Source of the DNA: Candidatus Cloacimonadota bacterium
GTDB taxonomy: Bacteria > Cloacimonadota > Cloacimonadia > Cloacimonadales > TCS61
Assembly (NCBI GenBank): GCA_016931665.1
Contig: JAFGEH010000098.1
Span: 1 to 14,429 of the forward strand
Length of the DNA stretch: 14,429 bases
Direction of reading: 5' to 3'
Shown in pieces: positions 7,785 through 14,429 of the stretch (the stretch's first letter is position 1; the number at the start of each line of letters is the position of its first letter). The notes beneath the pieces are model-generated. The model was not told the DNA's origin, searched no databases, and saw only the letters and a program-made list of their open reading frames with translations. The position numbers were made by a program, and so were the translations under genes.

Positions 7785-8270
7785 TCAACCTTTATATTTC
7801 TGCAGCACTTTGCACAGCTGATCCCTGGTTTCTATCCGGCCATAGGTGTCTTCCCCGATCACGAATACTGGTGCCAGAGAACAAGCCCCGACGCAGCGGA
7901 CGGAGGACAGGGTGAACTGATTGTCAGCAGTGGTTTCTCCCAGTTTTATGGCCAGTTCTTCTTCGATCATCTGCAGCAGGCGCGGAGCACCTTTAACATA
8001 ACAGGCTGTCCCCGTGCAGACATTGATCACATATTTACCCTGGGGAACCTGGGTAAAGAAATTATAAAAGGTTACCACTCCGTGAACCGTGGAAACAGGT
8101 ATCCTCAATTCAGCAGCCACAAATTCCTGAACCTCCGGAGGCAGATAGCCGAAGATCTCCTGGGCTTCCCGCAAAACCTCGATAAGAGGATTCCTCAGAT
8201 CCCGTTTCCGGGCGATAACCTGTTTTAACTTCTCAAAAAGGATACCGTCAGCTCCCTGACTGTTTCCCAT
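7785..8270 (-). CDS. nuoE: NuoE-like [2Fe-2S] subunit (NuoE1; HydC/HndA type)
   Basis: A 161-residue thioredoxin-fold [2Fe-2S] protein. The ligands are C85 and C90 in NVCTGTACYVKGA and C126 and C130 in VRCVGACSLAP, the standard C-x4-C and C-x3-C pairs. The N-terminal bundle includes PLIEVLREAQEIFGYLPPEVQ and GVVTFYNFF, both strongly family-like. Compared with NuoE2 this copy is closer to the textbook motif (CTGTAC versus CESPPC). A GGAGGAG ribosome binding site precedes the ATG. It is the first electron-transfer subunit after the regulatory-looking block and most probably pairs with NuoF1, although the two are separated by two small genes. Confidence 0.94.
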   Translation of the reverse strand: MGNSQGADGILFEKLKQVIARKRDLRNPLIEVLREAQEIFGYLPPEVQEFVAAELRIPVSTVHGVVTFYNFFTQVPQGKYVINVCTGTACYVKGAPRLLQMIEEELAIKLGETTADNQFTLSSVRCVGACSLAPVFVIGEDTYGRIETRDQLCKVLQKYKG

Positions 8271-8284
8271 GACTCCTCCATAAT

Positions 8285-9022
8285 CTATATTTTATATTTT
8301 CTTCCCTGGCTCTGAAGGCAGGCAAACCTGATTTCTGCCAGTTCCGGTTCTTTCAGATAAAACTCGGTAAATCCGCTGCCCACATCTTCAGGTTGATGCG
8401 CATCAGAACTCCTGATCAAAGCATATTTTCCCAGATCCGGATGAGCTGCCAGGAATTCTGCAGTCCGGCAACTTCTGGTGATACCAAGAGCCAGGATCAG
8501 GGGATTTTCCGGTACGAATCCCAGCTGGCCCAGGAGACTGTAGGTCTGGCGATCGACATGGGCTGGCCAGGAAAAGCCGCCAACAGCGTCCACTTTTTCC
8601 AGGACAGTTTCGAACTCCCAGGAGGATGAATTGATCAGGGCTCTGTTCTCAAAGCGAATGATATTCTCATTCCTGTCAATAACCACCTGATCGCCGAAAT
8701 ATTCAGCATTATTCTCCAAAGGAGCCAGGCTTTCGTATAACTCGGCCGAAAAGGCCTCCGCGGAATCAGTATCAGGAAAGAGGCATACGGTATGGATCTC
8801 TTCCCTGGACTGCACTTCGATACCCGGGATGAAATACAGGCCGGCTGATCGGGCCTCTCCTTCGTAAACCCTGAGATTAGCAGCGGAATTATGATCGGTG
8901 ATAGCCAGAATATGCAATCCCGCCTGCAGAGCACTCGCCATGACCCGGCGGGGAGACATATCGAGACCGCCGCAGGGCGAAAGCACTGAATGAATATGTA
9001 AATCCGCCTTATACCAGCGCAA
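8285..9022 (-). CDS. PHP-domain metal-dependent phosphoesterase
   Basis: A 245-residue PHP protein with the expected metal-binding motifs: DLHIHS (H9, H11), ITDHNS (D43, H44), GIEV (E69), EIHTVCLF (H77), WPAHVDR (H155) and SSDAHQPEDVG (D207, H209). Family members hydrolyse phosphoesters using two or three metal ions; the substrate here cannot be told. The start is a TTG at 9022, needed to keep the H-x-H motif; the next in-frame ATG would remove it. That TTG follows the stop of the upstream DRTGG gene by one codon in the same frame, with no clear ribosome binding site, so translation may depend on reinitiation. It is odd to find it between sensor-like genes and diaphorase genes, unless it handles a signalling molecule or a phosphorylated protein. 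Confidence 0.88.
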   Translation of the reverse strand: MRWYKADLHIHSVLSPCGGLDMSPRRVMASALQAGLHILAITDHNSAANLRVYEGEARSAGLYFIPGIEVQSREEIHTVCLFPDTDSAEAFSAELYESLAPLENNAEYFGDQVVIDRNENIIRFENRALINSSSWEFETVLEKVDAVGGFSWPAHVDRQTYSLLGQLGFVPENPLILALGITRSCRTAEFLAAHPDLGKYALIRSSDAHQPEDVGSGFTEFYLKEPELAEIRFACLQSQGRKYKI

Positions 9023-9025
9023 GGC

Positions 9026-9379
9026 TTATTCCGATTCTGTTATTTTGTTAAGCAGGCCATGGAGAATGGCAGCCAGGTCCAGAACCGGTAGCGGACTGCT
9101 GATCAGGCAGACATTTTCCGTATCCGCCCGGTCAATAACAGCCTGTTCGGGAACCAGCCCTTTAGCGAAAATCACGGCGGATAGACCGATCATCGAAGCC
9201 ACGGCCACCGCGTTCATATGACGCATGATGGTTATCCAGGCATCACCTTCCCGGGCATTGCCCATCACATCACTCAATAGATCGGATACGTAACCTCCTG
9301 TTACCTGGATATCTTCTATTTCAATTCCAGGTGTCAGTATCTTTCCCTGGATTCGATCGATGTATTCCTTTAATCTCAT
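9026..9379 (-). CDS. DRTGG-domain protein (second copy)
   Basis: A 117-residue stand-alone DRTGG domain. The family pattern is visible as VTGGYVSDLLSDVM followed by GDAWITIMRHMNAVAVASMIG and ending in VCLISSPLPVLDLAAILHGLL. DRTGG domains also occur attached to CBS domains and phosphotransacetylase; their ligand is not established. This copy overlaps the stop of the hydrogenase-like gene by 4 bp (ATGA). It is paralogous to the protein at 11145-11492: both begin MRL and keep the SDL(L/I)SD core. A regulatory, ligand-sensing role is inferred only from the company it keeps. Confidence 0.87.
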   Translation of the reverse strand: MRLKEYIDRIQGKILTPGIEIEDIQVTGGYVSDLLSDVMGNAREGDAWITIMRHMNAVAVASMIGLSAVIFAKGLVPEQAVIDRADTENVCLISSPLPVLDLAAILHGLLNKITESE

Positions 9380-10650
9380 TTTTCCTGTGTCCCTCTTTTT
9401 TTTCTCGATAAAACCATACAGTCATTGAAACTTGCCTTGCCTTCGACGATATCTTCAGCCAGGGCCCGGCAGGTCGGCGAGCCACAGGCCGAGCAGTCCA
9501 GGCCAGGCAGTTTCCGGGTGAGTTCTTCGATCTCTTTCAATTTGATCAAAGCGTCTTTTATATCCGGTGCCAAGGTCAGGATGGGACGTGCTTCCAGAGC
9601 GAGAACATCGAATTTCCCCTGCTTGAACATCTCGTAAAAATGATCATCGTGGAAATCGATATGTTGAGCAGATCTGATTAGATCCCGGATACGGCTGGTG
9701 GCGATGAAGGGATTTTCGTTATTGAGTATTCCGCCGATACAACCGTTAAGGCAATTGCTCAGCACGACATAATCGTATTTCTCGATCTGATGGTTTTCTA
9801 TTTTACTCAGGATTTCGATAACATTGTCAATTCCGTTTACTGCCAGGGTCTTGATCTCCCCGTTATTGATCTCTTCCGCCTGCATACCGGAAATGGCCCA
9901 ACTCAGTCCCCGGGGATAGATATCTACCTGGCGTTCATCCCTTTCCGCCTGTTTGATCTTGCCTATCGCTTCCCGGTAAACGGACTGAATGGCAATGGCT
10001 CCATCCTGAAGATGCCGGTAAGCGCCTTCCGGCTGATGTACAGCGGTAACTTGTGATATGCAGGGTACAACCAGGAAGATACCGATCTCTTCTTCACCCA
10101 GGTTTTTTTCCCGGGCGATCTTTTCACGGAAATAGGCAGCTAGGACACTCATGGGTGCTTCCACATGCAATAAGGAAGGCAACAGGGAAGGGAACCTTAC
10201 CTGAATAAGCCGGACCACGGCCGGACAATTGCTGGAGAGAATTGGCTTCTGATCGGCATGTTCACGGATGTATTCCCGGATAATCCGGCTCATCATACCC
10301 GTAACCATCGCTTCTTCCGCCACTTCATCAAATCCTATCTGCAGGATTGCTTTTTTGGCAGTACGGTAACCAATGTTTTCACTGAACTGGCCGGCATAAG
10401 CCGCAGATAAAACAGCCAGCCGGTATTTAAATCCGGCGATCCGGTCCAGATCATCCGCCACGGCCTGGATAGCGTTATACTGGCAGGCACGCAGGCAGTT
10501 TCCGCAATCTATACAGCGTCTGTTATCAATTAGAACCTTACCATTACGCACCCGCAGAGCCTCTGTGGGGCAGACCCTTACGCATTTCGTGCAGCCGGTG
10601 CAATTCTCCAGTTCAAACCGGAGTGCGTGATAGTATTCTTTATTCTTCAT
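9376..10650 (-). CDS. [FeFe]-hydrogenase-like iron-sulfur protein with diverged H-cluster site
   Basis: A 424-residue protein: two-[4Fe-4S] ferredoxin domain (C17, C20, C23, C27; C46, C49, C52, C56), an [FeFe]-hydrogenase large-subunit domain (about 75-360), and a C-terminal [4Fe-4S] (Fes-type) motif (C386, C389, C394, C411). The four cysteines that hold the H-cluster cubane are present: C142 (SSNCPAVVR), C197 (VPCISQ), C300 and C304 (SNCLNGCIGG). Other catalytic residues are not. The proton-relay Cys of TSCCP is Asn141, the Lys of the PCxxK motif is Gln200, and GGGQP after the last Cys is GGILNNENP. The layout resembles sensory (HydS-like) hydrogenases but without their PAS domain. It is probably a redox or H2 sensor or an electron relay. 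The ATG at 10650 overlaps the ATPase stop by 11 bp; a longer frame from 10758 has no family support. Confidence 0.88.
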   Translation of the reverse strand: MKNKEYYHALRFELENCTGCTKCVRVCPTEALRVRNGKVLIDNRRCIDCGNCLRACQYNAIQAVADDLDRIAGFKYRLAVLSAAYAGQFSENIGYRTAKKAILQIGFDEVAEEAMVTGMMSRIIREYIREHADQKPILSSNCPAVVRLIQVRFPSLLPSLLHVEAPMSVLAAYFREKIAREKNLGEEEIGIFLVVPCISQVTAVHQPEGAYRHLQDGAIAIQSVYREAIGKIKQAERDERQVDIYPRGLSWAISGMQAEEINNGEIKTLAVNGIDNVIEILSKIENHQIEKYDYVVLSNCLNGCIGGILNNENPFIATSRIRDLIRSAQHIDFHDDHFYEMFKQGKFDVLALEARPILTLAPDIKDALIKLKEIEELTRKLPGLDCSACGSPTCRALAEDIVEGKASFNDCMVLSRKKRGTQEK

Positions 10651-11143
10651 TATTCTTGAAAAAAATAACAGCTTCCAGGAAGGTTTCCTGGCCAGAGCCG
10701 GAGACAATATGCAGCATATCGGTATTCTTTTCAATATTGGGCAGGCCGAGGCCGGCACCGAAACCCATTTCTCTCACCTGCTCATCGGCTGTGGAAAAGC
10801 CGGGCTCCATGGATTGTTCAATATCGTGCATCCCCGGTCCCTCATCCTGAAATTTCAGGTGGACTAGGTCCTGATGAATGTTACAGACCATCCTGCCTCC
10901 CCGGGAATGTGCCGTAACATTTATTTCCGCCTCGTAACCCACGATTGCCGTTCTTCTCAGGATTACAGGATCAACACCGAGTCTTTTCAAGGTGAGTTTC
11001 ACTGTGGCCGCTGCCTTACCGGCATGAAAGAAATCCCTTTCCCTGATCTCAAATTCCTGGCTAATCTCAGGTTGGGGAGGATTTTCCAGAAATTTTCTGA
11101 CCAGATCTTCATAACCGGGCCTTATATACCAATATTCAGCCAT
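10640..11143 (-). CDS. GHKL ATPase related to anti-sigma factor serine kinases
   Basis: A 167-residue protein with an RsbW/RsbT-like ATP-binding domain: N box YEAEINVTAHS (E71, N75, H79), G1 box DEGPGM (100-105) and G2 box MGFGAGLGLPNI (126-137). The first 35 residues look like a separate short segment. Proteins of this type phosphorylate or bind partner proteins; there is no STAS antagonist or sigma factor in the window, so the target is unknown. It starts one base after the upstream DRTGG stop and overlaps the hydrogenase-like gene by 11 bp, implying tight co-expression. The order DRTGG, ATPase, hydrogenase-like, DRTGG suggests the ATPase reads or transmits the state of the Fe-S protein (inference). 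Confidence 0.87.
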   Translation of the reverse strand: MAEYWYIRPGYEDLVRKFLENPPQPEISQEFEIRERDFFHAGKAAATVKLTLKRLGVDPVILRRTAIVGYEAEINVTAHSRGGRMVCNIHQDLVHLKFQDEGPGMHDIEQSMEPGFSTADEQVREMGFGAGLGLPNIEKNTDMLHIVSGSGQETFLEAVIFFKNNEE

Positions 11144-11144
11144 T

Positions 11145-11492
11145 TCAGATCTGGCAGCTGCGTAATCCGAGATTGTAAAGAATGCCGCTGCTGCGATACA
11201 GTGTAAAGCGGGTTGAGATCAAAGGAAGCCCTCTTTCTTCAGCCATTTCGATGATTTCCCGGGGTGGTTTCTTACCTCTGACAAATACAATTCCGAACAG
11301 GTCGATCATATCTGCCAGACGGATAACCTGAGGATTGGTAAGGCCGGTTAACAGCAGGGTGGGTTCCTTGGTACACATTAGAATATCACTGATCAGGTCG
11401 GAGCCAAAGGCACAGGTCACCTCCAGATCGGGATCCGGATTGCTGGTGAGAACTTCCGCTTCCAGAGCTGCGGTGATCTCCTGTAATCTCAT
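11145..11492 (-). CDS. DRTGG-domain protein (first copy)
   Basis: A 115-residue stand-alone DRTGG-type domain and the first gene of the minus-strand cluster. Visible core: LEVTCAFGSDLISDILMCTKEPTLLLTGLTNP, matching the second copy (VTGGYVSDLLSDVM) in layout but with clear divergence: CAFG replaces GGYV, and the later part reads LTGLTNPQVIRLADMIDLFGIVFVRGK. The ATG at 11492 has a GAGGG ribosome binding site. Ligand and function are unknown. As promoter-proximal gene it would be made together with the ATPase and hydrogenase-like protein that follow. Confidence 0.82.
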   Translation of the reverse strand: MRLQEITAALEAEVLTSNPDPDLEVTCAFGSDLISDILMCTKEPTLLLTGLTNPQVIRLADMIDLFGIVFVRGKKPPREIIEMAEERGLPLISTRFTLYRSSGILYNLGLRSCQI

Positions 11493-11513
11493 TTTTTCCC
11501 TCTTAATTATTCT

Positions 11514-11542
11514 TTTATATTCTTTTTGTATTGAGATAGCAA
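11514..11542 (-). promoter_or_regulatory. Candidate promoter of the minus-strand operon
   Basis: TTGCTA (11542-11537) and TATAAA (11519-11514) are separated by 17 nt on the minus strand, a fair sigma-70 match. The predicted start would give a leader of about 15 nt carrying the GAGGG ribosome binding site. An alternative is TTGACC (11569-11564) with AAGAAT (11548-11543), spacer 15. Only one may be real. Confidence 0.35.
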
Positions 11543-11549
11543 ATTCTTA

Positions 11550-11561
11550 AACAGGCCTGTT
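11550..11561. promoter_or_regulatory. Perfect 12-bp palindrome, possible operator
   Basis: AACAGGCCTGTT reads the same on both strands. It lies just upstream of the TTGCTA/TATAAA promoter candidate and inside the spacer of the alternative one, where a dimeric regulator would be expected to bind. The regulator is unknown and a chance palindrome cannot be excluded. Confidence 0.3.
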
Positions 11562-11821
11562 CCGGTCAAGTAAAAAAAACCCTTTTACCAAGCAGAATAA
11601 TCTCAGGCAGGTTACTCTTTTTCTAATCAATTTACAAATTCTTTTCAGGGAATTTCAAGGCAGAAAGAATCGATAGTATCTACTCCCTGAATAAACAGGT
11701 GACCATATGCAGGTATGACCATTCAGAAATTCTACAATCAATTTGTTATAATTCCGTAATGTAGGAAAATTTCACATTTATAGTTATTTAACTCATTTCA
11801 TTTTTTTTCTTTTCAATAATC
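11562..11821. other. Divergent intergenic region without a gene
   Basis: AT-rich DNA between the two divergent transcription units. I see no open frame of note, no RNA gene and no terminator, as expected between divergent starts. On the plus strand there is an extended -10 element (TGTTATAAT, 11744-11752) without a good -35 box, and an imperfect direct repeat, AGGTGACCAT (11698-11707) and AGGTATGACCAT (11711-11722), about 25 bp upstream of it, which might be a regulator site. Confidence 0.4.
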
Positions 11822-11850
11822 TGGCCATTTAGATTTTTGGAATGGATAAT
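11822..11850 (+). promoter_or_regulatory. Candidate promoter of the C25-like gene
   Basis: TGGCCA (11822-11827) and GATAAT (11845-11850) are 17 nt apart on the plus strand. The expected transcript would have a leader of about 33 nt containing the AAGGAAGG ribosome binding site before the ATG at 11890. The extended -10 at 11744-11752 is a competing candidate. Confidence 0.35.
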
Positions 11851-11889
11851 GCTTTTGATAGTTGCTGAATAATTAGCAAGGAAGGTAGA

Positions 11890-14429
11890 ATGAAAAAAAT
11901 TGCTATTTCATTATTGATGTTAGCTACCGTGTTAACAGCTTTCGGAATGTGGATTGAGATCCCGGAGAATGCTTCTTCGGAATTGCTGGAAGTTACCACT
12001 CGGAGTGCTGCCCAAATGGAGTTAAAATTTTCTCTGAACGGTTACAGCCTGGAAACCGAACAAGCTGCAGGCAGCGAATTTACCAGGGTATCATATCCCG
12101 GAGAAAGTGAATATCATGACCATGGCAAACCCGAACTGCCCAGCTTCAGTCGCCTGCTGGCTATCCCCGATGCTGATGATGTTTCTTTCGAGATTATAGA
12201 TTTGCGTTATCAGTCTGTTGAAGATCTGCTGGTTTATCCTCAGCAGGAGATAAACGAATATGGTATACCGATAAATTTTACGATTGATCAAGAATTTTAT
12301 ACCCGTGACCAGTTTCACCCCGAAAATCCAGTAATAATGGGAGAACCGGCTGTGATTCGGGGCTTGAATGTTGTAAACCTGATTATCAATCCTTTCCAAT
12401 ACAATCCTGCCACCCGGGAATTAAGGGTGATCACCGACCTGGAAATCAGGATGAATACCAGTAATAGAAATGGTTATGAACCGGAGTATCCGGAAAGAAA
12501 ACTGTCCCGTTTCTTCGAACCCCTGTTCGAAGCCACCATTCTGAATTACGGAGATATCCCCACCCGGGACGGAGAATTCCAGCAGCCTTCTTATCTCTTC
12601 ATTTATGCCAGTTCTTCCCTGCTCAATCTTACGGGCGGATATGATCTGCAGGACGTTATCGACTGGAAACGGCAGAAGGGATTCGAAGTGAATATTGCCA
12701 GTATAACGGAGACAGGAAGTTCAACCACTTCCATCAAAAACTATATTCAGAATGCCTATGATAACTGGGAAAATCCGCCCGAATTTGTCTGCCTGGTCGG
12801 AGACCCGTCTTCCTCCTTTAATATCCCCTGCTACAGCTACAGCTATGGTTCAACCGATCACAATTATGCCATGCTGGATGGTGGTGATGTCTTAGCCGAT
12901 GTCTTCCTGGGAAGGTTATCGGTCGATTCGGAAAATGACATGAAAGTTATCGCCAACAAGATTCTTGGTTATGAAATGAATCCTTTCTTCGGAGATCCGG
13001 ACTGGTTCACTAACGTGTGTCTGGTCGGAGATCCCACTTCTTCCGGAGCTTCCACCATCAGCACTTGCAAATATATCAAGGAAATGATTCTCGATTACTC
13101 GGAAGGTTTCACTTTCGATGAATATTACAGCGGTAGCGCCGGCTCATTTTTCCAGAACAGCCTGAACGGCGGAGCCAGCTATTTTGCTTACCGGGGCTAT
13201 ATCGGGATGAGCGGGATACCCTCTTATATCGGCAGTTTGAACAATGGCTGGATGATGCCTTTTGTAGCCTGCCTGACCTGCGGCACCGGCGGTTTCGACG
13301 GTGAAGCCCATTCCGAAACTTTCCTGGAATCTGGTACCGCCACCCTGCCCAGCGCCGCTATCGGGGCTGTGGGTACGGCAACTTCGTCCACCCATACCTG
13401 CTTTAACAATGCTGTAACCTCCGGCATGTTCCACGGTTTATTTCAAGATCACATTTACAGTATGGGCGCTTCTCTGGTCAGAGGCAAACTGGCTCTGTAT
13501 GAAAATTATTACGGTTCCCTGGGCCAATCTGCAGCCGAACCCTTCTTCTACTGGAACAACCTGATGGGAGATCCGGGTCTGGAATTATGGACGGGGCTTC
13601 CTCAGCCGATTTCAGTGGTTTACGATGCCAATGTGCCTATCGGCACCAATTACCTGCAAGTTTATGTTGAGGACAGCAACGGTATTCCCTTAATCAATGC
13701 CTGGGTCACAGCTTTAAATGATAATATGGATTTATTCGCCACAGCTTTTACTGATGCTTCCGGATTTGTCTATCTGCCCATTCAGGCCAATCAGTCCGGA
13801 CAGGTCAATTTAACCGTAACAGCCCATGATAAGGTTCCTCATCTGGGAAATTTCACAATTATTCAGTCCAATTATTTTGTCAGTGTAAACGATGTTACAA
13901 TAGATGACGATAATGAGGGCAGTTCTTCCGGGAACAGCAACGGGTTGATCAATCCCGGAGAAAGTATTGAATTAACGGTTGATCTGCAGAATTTCGGGGT
14001 GGCCCTCATCGAAGGTGTAACGGGGACTATCTACTGCAATCAGACCGGAATATCTGTCCCCGGTGCCAATGCCTCTTTCGGTGATATACCGGTAGGCGGC
14101 ATCGTCAGCAGTGAGGATGCTTTTGTTTTCACCGTGGCTCCCGATATGCTGGGTGGCACTGAAATTATATTGAATATACAGATCGCCAGTACCACCGGGC
14201 CGACCTGGACTGACCGTATCCCGCTTTCCGTACGCGGACCCTACCTAGAAGTCCTCAGTTATTCTGTTTTCGGCGGCGGCAGCAACAATATCATCGATCC
14301 AGGAGAGACTGTTGATCTGCAGGTAGTACTCCGTAATTCCGGCCAGACGATAGTTTACGACCTGGAAGGTGAACTCTGGACCAATGATGAACGTATCACC
14401 ATTAATGACAGCAATGGTTCTTTCGGGAC
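11890..14429 (+). CDS. Secreted gingipain-like (peptidase C25 family) protein with Ig-like repeats, 3' truncated by window
   Basis: 846 codons are open from the ATG at 11890 (AAGGAAGG ribosome binding site) to the window edge with no stop. Residues 1-20 (MKKIAISLLMLATVLTAFGM) form a signal peptide. Residues about 30-215 resemble the C25 propeptide (GKPELPSFSRLLAIP at 79-93). The peptidase domain spans about 235-570: YLFIYASSSL (235), VIDWKRQKGFEV (256-267), LVGD (302 and 378), DVFLGRL (337-343) and a closing NLMGDPGLELW (557-567). C464 in CGTGGF fits the catalytic Cys; C461 is close by. The catalytic His of the usual GHG motif is not there: the site reads YRGYIGMSG (434-442). After 575 come an Ig-like domain and two related repeats 115 residues apart (INPGESIELTVDLQN, IDPGETVDLQVVLRN). 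Any C-terminal sorting signal lies beyond the window. It may be a degradative surface protein or an inactive binding homologue. Confidence 0.87.
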   Translation, partial: MKKIAISLLMLATVLTAFGMWIEIPENASSELLEVTTRSAAQMELKFSLNGYSLETEQAAGSEFTRVSYPGESEYHDHGKPELPSFSRLLAIPDADDVSFEIIDLRYQSVEDLLVYPQQEINEYGIPINFTIDQEFYTRDQFHPENPVIMGEPAVIRGLNVVNLIINPFQYNPATRELRVITDLEIRMNTSNRNGYEPEYPERKLSRFFEPLFEATILNYGDIPTRDGEFQQPSYLFIYASSSLLNLTGGYDLQDVIDWKRQKGFEVNIASITETGSSTTSIKNYIQNAYDNWENPPEFVCLVGDPSSSFNIPCYSYSYGSTDHNYAMLDGGDVLADVFLGRLSVDSENDMKVIANKILGYEMNPFFGDPDWFTNVCLVGDPTSSGASTISTCKYIKEMILDYSEGFTFDEYYSGSAGSFFQNSLNGGASYFAYRGYIGMSGIPSYIGSLNNGWMMPFVACLTCGTGGFDGEAHSETFLESGTATLPSAAIGAVGTATSSTHTCFNNAVTSGMFHGLFQDHIYSMGASLVRGKLALYENYYGSLGQSAAEPFFYWNNLMGDPGLELWTGLPQPISVVYDANVPIGTNYLQVYVEDSNGIPLINAWVTALNDNMDLFATAFTDASGFVYLPIQANQSGQVNLTVTAHDKVPHLGNFTIIQSNYFVSVNDVTIDDDNEGSSSGNSNGLINPGESIELTVDLQNFGVALIEGVTGTIYCNQTGISVPGANASFGDIPVGGIVSSEDAFVFTVAPDMLGGTEIILNIQIASTTGPTWTDRIPLSVRGPYLEVLSYSVFGGGSNNIIDPGETVDLQVVLRNSGQTIVYDLEGELWTNDERITINDSNGSFG
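13939..14429 (+). repeat. Two tandem N-x-x-I-x-P-G-E protein repeats in the C25-like gene
   Basis: Residues 684-798 and 799 onward align: NGLINPGESIELTVDLQNFG with NNIIDPGETVDLQVVLRNSG, and later NASFGDI with NGSFGD. The period is 115 residues (345 bp). These are beta-sandwich (CARDB/Ig-like) modules common in secreted FCB-group proteins. The second copy is cut by the window end. Confidence 0.7.

Noticed and set aside
10651..10758. Upstream extension of the hydrogenase-like protein by 36 residues
   Set aside because: The extra segment overlaps the ATPase G2 region out of frame and does not resemble the family N-terminus, which begins just before the first ferredoxin motif.
11570..11590. Poly-A/T run with a short stem near 11570-11590 as a terminator
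   Set aside because: The stem is only six A/T-rich pairs and it lies between two divergent gene starts, where no terminator is needed.
13144..13434. Overlapping minus-strand open frames inside the C25-like gene
   Set aside because: Antisense shadows of the plus-strand coding sequence without domains or translation signals.
1..14429. CRISPR arrays, tRNA/rRNA genes, insertion sequences, prophage or attachment sites
   Set aside because: None was seen on reading both strands; no transposase-like frame, no regular short repeat array and no RNA gene signature.

Overview
The window is one long minus-strand gene cluster (11492 down to 1, running off the left edge) facing a plus-strand gene (11890 to the right edge), with about 400 bp of AT-rich intergenic DNA between them. 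The content points to a strict anaerobe: a selenocysteine formate dehydrogenase, two sets of NADH-oxidising (NuoE/NuoF) diaphorase subunits, and a hydrogenase-like iron-sulfur protein. The secreted gingipain-like (C25) protein with Ig-like repeats suggests the FCB group, with Cloacimonadota my best guess. That taxonomic call is inference; no rRNA or marker gene is present.

Minus strand, in transcription order. First comes a block that looks regulatory: DRTGG-domain protein (11145-11492), GHKL/anti-sigma-type ATPase (10640-11143), a diverged [FeFe]-hydrogenase-like protein (9376-10650), a second DRTGG protein (9026-9379) and a PHP-domain phosphoesterase (8285-9022). Next comes an electron-transfer block: NuoE-like (7785-8270), a second GHKL ATPase (7204-7779), a cysteine-free HndB-like thioredoxin-fold protein (6839-7207), NuoF-like with a full cluster set (4980-6830), NuoE-like (4506-4964) and a shorter NuoF-like (2950-4509). 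Then fdhA (137-2827), which carries an in-frame UGA at the active site, followed by the start of a ferritin/rubrerythrin-like gene (1-122). Most junctions overlap or are separated by only a few bases, so this reads as one operon; the 122-bp gap before fdhA is the only real break.

How the parts fit. FdhA interconverts formate and CO2 at a Mo/W-bis-pterin site. A chain of Fe-S clusters passes electrons to the NuoF flavin, where NAD(H), and possibly ferredoxin, reacts. The cluster-rich NuoF1 resembles HydB/HndC of electron-bifurcating hydrogenases, whereas NuoF2 lacks the extra clusters. No catalytic [FeFe]-hydrogenase subunit lies in the window; the hydrogenase-like protein keeps the four Fe-S cysteines but has lost other active-site residues, so a sensor or electron-relay role is more likely. 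The two DRTGG proteins, two GHKL ATPases, hydrogenase-like protein and PHP protein together form a plausible but unproven redox-signalling module attached to the formate dehydrogenase.

The strongest observation is the selenocysteine codon with a bacterial SECIS hairpin (7-bp stem, GGUCU loop) directly downstream. The most open question is what the diverged H-cluster protein and its DRTGG/ATPase/PHP neighbours do.
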